Assembly (NCBI GenBank): GCA_036940085.1
Contig: JALLBK010000833.1
Span: 1 to 13,317 of the forward strand
Origin: Discostella pseudostelligera
Lineage: Eukaryota; Bacillariophyta; Thalassiosirophyceae; Thalassiosirales; Thalassiosiraceae
DNA length: 13,317 nucleotides
Direction of reading: 5' to 3'
Part shown: positions 1-7,992 of the stretch, in pieces
Numbering within the stretch: position 1 is the first letter of the stretch
How the letters are laid out: each line of letters begins with the position of its first letter
Notes under the pieces: generated by a model
Seen by the model: only the letters and a program-made list of their open reading frames with translations
Databases searched by the model: none
Told to the model about the DNA's origin: nothing
Position numbers and translations under genes: made by a program

Positions 1-1052
1 ATGGCCAACCTCGATTATCGTTTCAGACTTTTGAAAAAAAGTGGGTGGAAGTTGAAGTTAGCCTCGGCCCTGGATCGCATACAGTCACATGGAGTTACAC
101 TTACAACCCAGGAAGATTTCAGCGATTCACAGAGACAAGAGAAGACTACAATGGACGTTTTGATTTTACCAACAATGGTAGGAAGTTGCAGTCAATCGAT
201 GGAGCTGCATTCATTGATAACGTCTACTTCATTCCATTGAATCCAGTACCACCGCCGACAACCAGCATACCCACGCCTAAACCGATTCTTATCCCTCCCA
301 CGACCCCCTCTCCGATACCCAACCCTACACCCAATCCGACAAGGCTGCCGTCACAAACAGCACCACCAAGCACATCCCCAAGCACAGCCAGACCAATTAC
401 GTCCACCAATCCGACTCTACCACCTGGTGCTCCAACTGCTCCACCCAGCACATCCAAACCAACACCGATTTCAACAACGTCCACCAATCCGACCCTACCA
501 CCTGGTGCTCCAACTGCTTCACCAAGCACATCCAAACCGACACCCATTTCAACAACGTCCACCAATCCGACTCTACCACCTGGTGCTCCAACTGCACCAC
601 CAAGCACATCCAAACCAACACCCATTTCAACAACGTCCACCAATCCGACTCTACCACCTGGTGCTCCAACTGCTCCACCAAGCACATCCAAACCAACAAC
701 ATTCATTCCAACTACGTCCACCAATCCTACTCCACCACCTAGTGCTCCAACTGCACCACCAAGCACATCTAAACCAACATCATCCATTCCAACAACGTCT
801 AACAAGCCGACTCCACCACCTGGTGCTCCAACTGCACCACCAAGCACATCCAATCCGACATCCAATCCAACATCCAATCCGACAATGCTCGGCAATCCAA
901 CGTCTATTCCGACCCCAATTCCAACATTTAGCACGACAACAAGACCACCATCCAATCCACCAACCTCCAGACCAACATCTAGCTCAAGAGGTCCGTCCCG
1001 AATGCCGACCTACTTCCCCACTTACTTCCCCACTCGTGCTCGCGCGAGGTAA
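1..1052 (+). CDS. Secreted/surface protein with beta-sandwich end and Pro/Thr-rich tandem repeats (5' partial)
   Basis: The reading frame starting at base 3 is open from the left edge to a TAA at 1050-1052, so the N-terminus lies outside the window. The visible first ~80 residues (HTVTWSYTYNP ... AFIDNVYF) look like the end of an extracellular beta-sandwich (concanavalin-like/MAM-like) domain of the type with a G-x-HTxxWxY strand and a final IDNVxF strand. A Pro/Thr/Ser-rich region of more than 250 residues follows. It holds six tandem units built on TNPTLPPGAPTAPPSTSKPT and then a short NPTS run. The protein ends in PTYFPTYFPT plus RARAR. That ending and the PT-rich stalk are common in diatom secreted or cell-surface proteins and suggest heavy O-glycosylation or silica/cell-wall association, which is inference. 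The terminal GCGAG/GTAATC resembles a splice donor, so a further exon cannot be excluded. Exact function is unknown. Confidence 0.75.
   Translation, partial: GQPRLSFQTFEKKWVEVEVSLGPGSHTVTWSYTYNPGRFQRFTETREDYNGRFDFTNNGRKLQSIDGAAFIDNVYFIPLNPVPPPTTSIPTPKPILIPPTTPSPIPNPTPNPTRLPSQTAPPSTSPSTARPITSTNPTLPPGAPTAPPSTSKPTPISTTSTNPTLPPGAPTASPSTSKPTPISTTSTNPTLPPGAPTAPPSTSKPTPISTTSTNPTLPPGAPTAPPSTSKPTTFIPTTSTNPTPPPSAPTAPPSTSKPTSSIPTTSNKPTPPPGAPTAPPSTSNPTSNPTSNPTMLGNPTSIPTPIPTFSTTTRPPSNPPTSRPTSSSRGPSRMPTYFPTYFPTRARAR
399..881 (+). repeat. In-frame 78-81 bp tandem repeat array (Pro/Thr stalk)
   Basis: Six consecutive units begin at 399, 477, 555, 633, 714 and 795, each starting at an ACG/TC(C/T) codon pair. 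The first three are 78 bp (26 codons), the fourth and fifth 81 bp, and the sixth degenerates into NPTSNPTSNPT. Units 1 to 4 are nearly identical at DNA level, which suggests recent expansion or homogenisation. Because the unit length is a multiple of three, other frames and the opposite strand are also open, giving spurious ORFs. Confidence 0.9.
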
Positions 1053-1483
1053 TCTAGAAAAAGAACAAGTAGAGTTGCAGGTCAAGGCACAAAGAATGAA
1101 CCACAGCAAAACAGTAACAGAAATAATATGTATAGACGGTGCATTAATCCTTTCAAAATAACGGTCGAAGTTTGAAGTTGACTTTTTGCCTTACTTCAAA
1201 GCGAGCGAGTTTCCATCCACAATAACGTTTCCATTCTTCACGTTTATGGTGCGTCAAGACATCATCATGATGTTGCCATGATCATCAGCATTGCCTTTTC
1301 TTTCTTTGTGTTGTGGAAAGGAAAGCAAAAGGTCACTCATTCTCTGCAGCCCCACGCGGAACGCATACATCCTACAAAATATGTTGAATTTAATACAGTT
1401 GAATAGTGCATCTAGAAGATGTCGGCTTGATTGGCTTTCCTCTGATCACAGGATCGCAGTGTAAGCAAGCAATATCCAGAAGT
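1053..1483. other. Intergenic region between convergent genes
   Basis: These 431 bases separate the stop codons of two converging genes and should hold both 3' untranslated regions. The only structure noticed is a perfect 8-bp stem (TTTGAAGT at 1171-1178, ACTTCAAA at 1193-1200) with a 14-nt T-rich loop. No convincing ORF was found. Confidence 0.5.
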
Positions 1484-4400
1484 CTAATCATCATCCAGAA
1501 GTTCGATGATCTCTGAATTTTTTCGCGCAACTGGTGCGGGGGCTGGGAGCGGTGGCAAGCTTGGGAGGAAGATTTCATTGAAAAAGGAAGTAAAATCATT
1601 ATCTTCCGCATATATTACTGATACTGGAGGCGATTGCATCAATGTTCTCATGAACATGAGTACCTTTTCGAACGGAGATTTATACCTATGAGAAAGAAGT
1701 AAATGATAAAATGAGATAAAAGCCGTTTGCTTCTAGAGCAGTGGATTTGTCATTGTGAGTAAACTCACGGAATCAAGACTCCATTGACACCGACAAGAAT
1801 AGCACCAATTCTCGGAATATTCAAGTTGTTTGAAAGCTGATATGATTTAACAACGATGCGGCCCTGGCACTGAACCATCATTAGCCCATATGAAGGGCCG
1901 GGGTAATTGACCGTGTAAATGCGGAGGCTGTCGAATTGCACTTGCGGCCCAATCGATGGCGATCCCAAGGCTCCACTCTCGAGATGCATCTCTCGTATTT
2001 TGGAAATTGTCAATGACTTGATATCAGTCTCCTCGTCCTCATCCAAAAGCTCTATCACCGTTTCTGATGGTGCTGGTTTGCCCGGTGCGGTGATTCTACC
2101 CGATGCAGTCACGATATCCCTGGCTTCCGTAACTGCCTTTTCATCAATGTCAAGCTCATCCTCCTCTTCCTCATTCTTTATATTCAACATGTCTTCTTCT
2201 TCATGACATAGCTCATCGATTTCTTTCTTCAATTCAAGATCATCATCAATGAGCAAATCGCTAAACGTATCTTGGGACTTTCGTTTCTTTGTGTCCTCGA
2301 CATTCTCCAGCTTTAGAATTGCCTCGTCCCCGACGTCCTCGAGCTCACGCTCGAGTGCAATACCCATGTTCTCTTTGCCATCCACGAACTCCCCGATTTC
2401 ACGGAATTTTAATTCAATTAATTTCCAAAGGATCTCATCTAAAGTTTCCTTTGCGACGAAGTAGAGACATCGAACCCTTGCTTGCTGTCCAATTCGATGA
2501 CTTAAATCAAAACAAAGTACAGAAACAACGAGTTGCAAAAATCAATGGGCAATCCGGAATGAACTCGAAGTTCAAAAGACACGTTGAACACTAGTCTCAC
2601 CACCTATCTTCTGCCTGTATCATGATTGCCGGAGTCCAAAACAATTCTGCGAACCATACAGTCGACGATGCCGTCAGCGTTACTGCCACGCCAGCGGCAG
2701 TTATTCCCAACAGGGCAACTCGTATCGACGGGTCAGTCTGAAATTTCAATATCTGCTCCTGCCTCGCTTTTGGAGAGGTTGCTCCATCAATTCGTATAAA
2801 TCGTGTTCTGCTTCCCAACGAATTGGACAAACCGGCACCCTTTCCAATGTTGTCTAATACGTCGAGGTGATGTGCAAATATGCATAATTTACCATTTGCG
2901 GGGTCTGATAGAAAGCTTTTGAGCATTTTGACAATGCGCGGCACTTTGGATTGACCAGAGATCTTGTATAAATGGTGAAGCACTTCCTTGTGATGCAATG
3001 CACCGTTCTCGCCTGCTCGAATTTGCGATTGTTCTGATTCGGTAGAAACACCTTGTTCTTTGCAATGCCTCCTCGCCAACTTACCGATGACACCCTTTCC
3101 TTGCCGCAGTAGTTGCATGTGCATTTGAAAGTTATTGCGCATCGTTTCATCGTCAATATTGATGTAAGCCTTTTCTCGAAGTTTGGGCGGCATGTTCTTT
3201 AGAATATCCGCCTTCATCCTTCGGATCATAACAGTAGAAGTAAGAAGTGTATGTAGCTCGGCAAGTCTGGGGTACACAAAGAAATTGAGAAGTAAGGGCG
3301 TGAGGTTGTAGCTTATTGAATGCACACGCTCACATAGCCACCAGCGACCTTACCTTGTCATTTTCCCCTCTTCTCCCTTGCCCTTCACGTACTTGGACAT
3401 GAATTCTTCCTCATCGCACCAAATTCCCAATGACGACGATTGATCAGCGATATTACCCTCCCCTCCCCCATGCCCATTCGTGCTCCTACCTCGACTACGC
3501 AACGCCGACAGCTGGGGCCATAACTCGGCCGGTTTCGCAAACGCGGGTGTTCCACTTAGCAACAAACATCGTCGTGCCGCCTTCAATAACGGCAACACCG
3601 CCATGGTTCGTTTGGATGATTTGGATTTGAGTACATGCGATTCATCGACAATGATTGCCTTGAACATGCCGGGATATATCCGATTCGAATTGATCAGATT
3701 GACAATCAGTCCGATGGAGCAGATAACAACACGAGTGGAACCGCGTTTTAGTATGATATCCCGGCCGGATGTTAGGACATTGATTTGTTCATTCGTAAGG
3801 ATGGAATCGCCATTCTTTACCACTTGCTTCGTTGTCTCTATTGCAGCAGCAGTTGCAGGAGTTGATGTAGCCAATGTTGTCCCGTTCCATGCTGCATGCT
3901 GTGACATGTTATCCCCCGCAGCCATGGAAGCATCATTTCCATCCACCCCCACCCCCACCCCCACCACCCCTCCATCTCCATCTCCCCCCATCGTTCGCGA
4001 CTCCACACCCATCCAATGTCGAAGTTCCATTTCCCAATGGTACCGTGCCGAACTCGGACACAATACCAACAATGGCCAATCACTCTCCCGGTACGCACTC
4101 ATGGCCGCAATAGCACTCAAAGTCTTGCCCAATCCCATCTCATCGGCCAACAATGCACACCCCTCCCGTTCCAATATAAATTCCACTCCACTACGTTGGT
4201 AGGGGGCCAATGCGGTGCATACTGTTGGTGAGACGTTCCGAGCAATCAAATCCGGAACATCGGTATACGACTTTCTATCCATCCGTTCTCGACCTATTGT
4301 GGCCACACGTAATTGTTCCGTGGGTATACCCTCCACAACATAATTTTGGGAGCAGGATGTTGTCAAATAAGTCATGAATGCATGATAGGCTCCGAGGGGG

Positions 4401-6094
4401 ATACGCCATTTGCCTTGGATGCTGCCATCTCCGAGATAGTATGACTGCTGCTGCTGCTGCTGTAGTTGTTGTTGCTGCTGCAATCCTCCCCCCGAGAATG
4501 GAAATGACGTGGACGAAGCAGACTCGTTCAACAGGGGATCCTCTCCCCCAATAATGCCACTACGTTCAAAGATTGCACCCCGTCGACCATCACGGCCTAT
4601 ATGCTCCCTTGCAATGCGCTTAATTTGTGCACGCAGACTATTGGTTGTATCGGCATTGGTGATGGGAGCGGAATAGGGATTGTTGTTGGAACCGTAGTAG
4701 TAGGAGGAGGAATACATTGATAGAGGTTCAATGGTAATTGTAAATTCCCACATGTTGATTAATGACAATGTGAGCTTTTTTCGAGGCTGTTGCTGTTGTA
4801 GTTGTAGTTGTTGCTGTTGTAGTTGTTGCTGCTGCTGCTGCTGCCGTTGATGATGAGCACAAAACGATTTTGGTAGAATGTCGGTCCATGTAGGAGTGTG
4901 TGACTTTGGGATTGCAATGTCCTCGGTAAATAGTGGAGGAGGAGGGAGATGATGCTGTTCCTGCTGCTGTGGATGGTTGTATGAAATGGAAGGCGCTTCA
5001 AGCTGGCGACCGGAATAAGTATTGTGTAAAGGATGAATTGGCAATGAAGCATTGATGAATGAACTTACTGTTGAAGATGCTGCTACTGCCGCCGATGTCC
5101 TATCCCCAAGATGGTAATTATTAGTATCAGATTGCACGTTATGAATGCCGTTGCCCCGTGTTATATACATCCATGGAGGCATGTGTTGATTTCTTGCACG
5201 AAAGGATGCCATGGCCGCTGATGCTGTAGGAGCAGCTGTGAGAGACGACGTAGCAGCAGCAGTAACAGGAATTGTTGTTGAATGAGGATTGATAATAGGA
5301 GTTGTTGCTGCTGCATTCGAGACATTATTCGGTGGTGGTGGTGGATGTTGGTATTCTATCCTTTGGTGTTCCGCCCCTACGTCTGCAGTGGATGGTGGGT
5401 TTGGAAAGACTACCTCGACAACATCGTCACTCGAATCATCATCCTCATCATCATTAAATTTGCCATAATTGTAATATGCATTTCGGACCGAATCATCATC
5501 ACTCCACGATGCAAGTTCATAATTATTATTGTTTGTTAAAACTTCTGCTTGTTCATTTGTGAATGATGATGGCTCATGGGATGGAGATGACATCATAGTT
5601 TGTTCTACCTCGAGGGTATTACTGTTATTGGCATAATCATAGTCTGTGGTGTCTTCACTGCATCGATCAATAGAGGTTGATTTGGTATCAGTGTCGCAAA
5701 GATGTTCTGCAGCTTCAGCTTCATTTGAGGTAGAAGCTTCTGTGCCATGAACTGTTGAATTCAAAGTCATGATGGGAGCACCAGCGACGACATCATAATG
5801 ATTCCCTATTGTTGGAGCTGCTGCTGCTGCCTCTGCCGACGTGGAAGATTCATCAATATTGAATGATTCTTGTGACGGTGGTGAAAGATGTGACGACGTC
5901 GACGATGATGCCATTCTAGTATCAAATGAATCGTTGGTATTTATTTGCGATGATGGGTGCTCCTCATAATCATAATCATTCGAGACACCGTCGACGTCAT
6001 TGTTGTTGCCATGACCATTTTTGTTAATGGTCGTCACGGGAGCGCCTCGTTCCTCCGCTGCTGCCGCCTTGCTCGAATCGCCACTTTGTTGTTG
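1484..6094 (-). CDS. SNF2-family annealing-helicase-like protein (SMARCAL1/ZRANB3 type) with C-terminal PDZ-like domain
   Basis: Exons by splice signal and phase: 6094-3354, 3266-2601, 2500-1769, 1685-1484, with GT-AG introns of 87, 100 and 83 bp. From the first in-exon ATG (5914) this gives 1386 residues. The in-frame sequence upstream to 6094 also looks coding, so the start probably lies in a further exon. Order of parts: Asn/Asp/Ser-rich N-terminus; Gln tracts; a HARP-like segment ending GKWRIPLGAYHAFMTYL; helicase motif I DEMGLGKT (4144-4121); DESH box (3646-3635); motif III LLLSGTPA; motif IV FAHHLDVLDNI; motif V-like GITAAGVAVTLT; and motif VI QAEDRCHRIGQ, whose Cys codon is created by splicing exon 2 to 3. 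These match SMARCAL1/ZRANB3, nuclear ATPases that re-anneal DNA and remodel stalled forks. A Gly/Val/Asp-rich insert separates motifs I and II. After the ATPase come an acidic, charged region, a PDZ-like fold and two VIEL/IIEL motifs. Subfamily placement is firm; partners are inferred. Confidence 0.88.
1570..1960 (-). other. PDZ-like domain at the helicase C-terminus
   Basis: Across exons 3 and 4 the helicase protein reads PGPSYGLMMV, then GRIVV, then IPRIGAILVGVNGVLIP, then FEKVLMFMRTL and PPVSVIYAED. This follows the PDZ pattern: a carboxylate-binding-like GL turn, a central G-x-x-L-x-x-VNG strand, an amphipathic helix, and a closing PVxVxY strand. The intron at 1768-1686 falls directly after the VNG strand. 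Ligand specificity cannot be read from the sequence, and the GL loop departs from the GLGF consensus. Confidence 0.6.
4443..4484 (-). repeat. CAG-type glutamine repeat (second polyQ tract)
   Basis: A CAG/CAA trinucleotide run on the minus strand encodes QQQQQLQQQQQQ inside the helicase gene. It sits between the two halves of the HARP-like region, just before YYLGDGSIQGKWRIPL. Confidence 0.8.
4786..4852 (-). repeat. CAG/CAA glutamine repeat (first polyQ tract)
   Basis: A long interrupted CAG/CAA/CTA run encodes a Gln tract broken by single Leu residues and ending in PRKK. It lies N-terminal to the HARP-like segment of the helicase. Mixed codons suggest a moderately stable tract. Confidence 0.85.
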
Positions 6095-6097
6095 CTA

Positions 6098-6733
6098 TTG
6101 CTACTGCATTGGACGACCACGATTATGATGGCATGTAGACAATAAGATGACGGTGTCTCTCAAGTACTGTACATGATCAGTAACAGCCGGAGTTGTGTCA
6201 TCAACATCATGTTTTAGGTTAGGTTCTTCACAAGTACGATAGATCACAACATTGGCTCATCGTTCATCGGCGTCTGTCCGTTGACGGTCAATATCTTCCG
6301 AGCGCGCCATTCTTTTGAGCGCGCCGTATCTTTCGTCACCGCCACACCAACACCAACGAGAGAAGCGACTCAAAGACGCAATGGACTTCATGCATCATTA
6401 GCTAGGAGTAGAAGAGAGAGGAGCAAGCCATCGTCATTGTCATCGTCATCGTCATCACAGTCGGCGTCGTCGTCATCGTCGGTGGTGGCGGCAGCAGCGG
6501 CGGTGACGGCGTTGAGGTGGTTGTTCCAGGCAGACTTTCCGACGTCCCCACACCGCCCCCGCTCTCCAAAAGCCGCTAAAATCTTGGAGTTTGGTAGTCC
6601 AGGGTGTGGGAGGGTGGTGACCTGTTGCTCCATCCAGGCAAAATCGCCGCTCCCCACCACCACCCTTCATCCGCCACCCCACCGACGCGTCGGCAACGAC
6701 AACTTCGAATCGACAATGGCGGGCGTCACTTAC
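6098..6733. other. Low-complexity region upstream of the SNF2 gene
   Basis: No gene is convincing here. A TCG/TCA trinucleotide tract (about 6430-6480) followed by GGC/GCA repeats makes the stretch open in several frames: a Ser/Ala-run on plus and an Asp-run on minus. The longest plus ORF (6281-6745) begins at TTG and has no ATG until near its end. The region may be the promoter, 5' leader or first intron of the helicase gene. Confidence 0.45.
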
Positions 6734-6751
6734 CGAGGGAAATGATGTCAT
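6734..6751 (-). other. Candidate six-codon first exon of the SNF2 gene
   Basis: On the minus strand an ATG at 6751 opens six codons (MTSFPS) ending exactly at a perfect GTAAGT donor (6733-6728), in phase 0. The helicase reading frame is blocked upstream only by a TAG at 6097-6095. If that TAG is the acceptor, exon 2 begins at 6094 with CAA CAA CAA, also in phase 0. The intron would be about 640 bp, longer than the others here, and its acceptor lacks a good pyrimidine tract, so this is a tentative model. Confidence 0.3.
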
Positions 6752-6772
6752 GGACTCTATTGACGATGACAA

Positions 6773-7092
6773 TACTACGAGCCGGCCTTCAACTGACCTT
6801 TCTCTTGACAGTGACTTCCCATTGAGCTGCTAGCGTCTTTGCAATTTTTGAACGTGGGAATAGTATTCCAAAAAGGTAACTTTTTGTCATAAAATTGTGT
6901 ACTATTCCTACATAGATATTTCAATAAAGAGAATATTTTACCTACCACATACGAAGTACGCCTATGTATGTTTTCAAAAAAATGAAATCGATTTTCATGT
7001 AGGAATAGTTTGCAATTCTACGACAAAAAGTTGCCTTTTTTACTATGAAGTCGCTGTTGAGAGAAAGGTCAGTTGAAGGCTGGCTCGTAGTA
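6773..7092. mobile_element. 320-bp foldback MITE, probably Tc1/mariner-type, TA-flanked
   Basis: The two ends are long imperfect inverted repeats. The outer 46 bases (starting TACTACGAGCC on each side) match at about 42 positions. After a left-arm insertion of roughly 45 bases, a second block around AACTTTTTGTC ... ACTATTCCTACAT also pairs. The element starts and ends with TA, and ACAA lies directly outside each TA (6769-6772 and 7093-7096). A TA duplication would fit a Tc1/mariner-type MITE; ACAA could instead be a 4-bp duplication. The interior is AT-rich with no coding capacity, so mobility would need a transposase supplied elsewhere. Confidence 0.75.
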
Positions 7093-7162
7093 ACAATCAC
7101 CCAGACGATTTGTGAGGTCGGGGCTGGCTTGAGCGATGGCGGCGATATGTAATCGTTTGTTT

Positions 7163-7429
7163 TCAGCCAGATCCCTTCTTTTGACGTACATCATGGTGGT
7201 GCAACTCTGGAGAGAGGATCAACTGCTTATTTGTCTGCCACGTGGACCTGACATACCTTGCTGTCACATCCCAGCCGCTGTCAACCATTTGCTTCGCCAC
7301 TTCTTGATCAAATGCACCAACCACTAACTGACCACCACACCAAGGATTGATGTATTGACGTAGCAGGACGAGCATGGTCACATGGCGCTTGTTCAAGAAG
7401 TTGCGCTTGTCCAATTCATCTTCTTCCAT
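7163..7429 (-). pseudogene. Probable mariner-like transposase N-terminal fragment
   Basis: An 88-codon minus-strand ORF starts at an ATG in the strong context GCCACCATGG. Its pattern (LLRQY ... GGQLVVGAFDQEVAKQM ... VTARYVRSTWQ) resembles the N-terminal helix-turn-helix of plant and stramenopile mariner-like transposases, where LL-x-GKL-xx-G-xxxxVA-xx-F-xVxx-TVxRIW is usual. The frame ends at TGA (7165-7163), but the next frame stays open with KRRDLAENKRLHIAAIAQA and SPDLTNRLGD as far as the MITE. This suggests a frameshift or an unrecognised intron. The DDE/D catalytic domain was not found. It sits about 360 bases inside a Stowaway-like terminus, which supports a transposon remnant. A host gene with a SANT/Myb-like domain is the main alternative. 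Confidence 0.45.
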
Positions 7430-7753
7430 GGTGGCGTCGATGGTGATGGATATGATGATGGTCGATCTATGTGGGTGTCATTGTTGTTCATCCCTCATCT
7501 TCCTCTCATCTTCACACAATCAGCTCTCTCAGAATTTCTCCGCGAGCCATATTTTTTTGACTTTCTCCGTAGGCAGAGCTGGTACTCGCCAAGCATCGCT
7601 TAAGGATAAATTTGAGTTTTCTAAATTTGATGAGGATCCAATTATTTTAACATATGACAACCATCCATAGATGGAATTGTATTTTTCAGAGCATTCCAAC
7701 GAGCTATCAAACGTCTTTTTAAGATTAGCATAACCCTTTTTTTAGCTGCACAA
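7430..7753. other. Non-coding internal sequence of the putative mariner remnant
   Basis: This stretch lies between the Stowaway-like terminus and the transposase-like start codon. It is AT-rich between about 7600 and 7740 and holds no credible ORF other than shadows of the opposite strand. It is best read as the transposon's 5' leader. Confidence 0.35.
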
Positions 7754-7789
7754 GGCAGTTAGCCAAAATTTTGTGGGACAGAGGGAGTA
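7754..7789 (-). mobile_element. Stowaway/mariner-like terminal sequence (single end)
   Basis: Read on the minus strand, this begins TACTCCCTCTGTCCC and continues with ACAAAATTTTGG. TA plus CTCCCTCYGTCCC is the hallmark end of Stowaway MITEs and their mariner-like parents. It faces inward to the transposase-like fragment at 7429-7163. No matching opposite end was seen in the window, so the element is probably truncated or disrupted by the MITE at 6773-7092. Confidence 0.55.
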
Positions 7790-7992
7790 GTCGATAGTAC
7801 TGCCACGTGGCAGCTTTTTTGCTGGCGTCCGTCCATCACACCACCCACGTACGACGCACAGATCACCTTGTTAGGAGTACCACCGCACACCAGCCGTGAG
7901 CCATGGCAGACCTACGACGGCCCCCTCCTCCTCCCACTATCTAGATACTATTTCTCTCTCTCCTCTCAGGAGGGGTAAACAACGTCAATAAT

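Noticed and set aside
224..955. 243-codon minus-strand Gly/Val-rich ORF antisense to the Pro/Thr repeats
   Set aside because: It is the reverse reading of a tandem repeat whose unit is a multiple of three, so openness is expected. The plus-strand frame has recognisable domain and C-terminal motifs.
427..1161. 244-codon plus-strand ORF in another frame over the same repeats
   Set aside because: His/Gln-rich shadow frame of the repeat array with no domain.
3480..4202. 240-codon plus-strand ORF
   Set aside because: Antisense shadow of the helicase ATPase exon, where the minus strand carries the conserved motifs.
6430..6510. Trinucleotide repeats considered as a CRISPR or structured array
   Set aside because: Simple TCG/TCA and GGC repeats with no spacers; ordinary eukaryotic low complexity.
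6388..6663. Minus-strand ORF with a long Asp run
   Set aside because: Same trinucleotide tract read in reverse. Possibly inside the helicase gene's first intron. No conserved motif.
6281..6745. 154-codon plus-strand ORF with Ser and Ala runs
   Set aside because: Starts at TTG, has no early ATG, and its openness comes from TCG/TCA and GGC/GCA repeats. No domain is visible.
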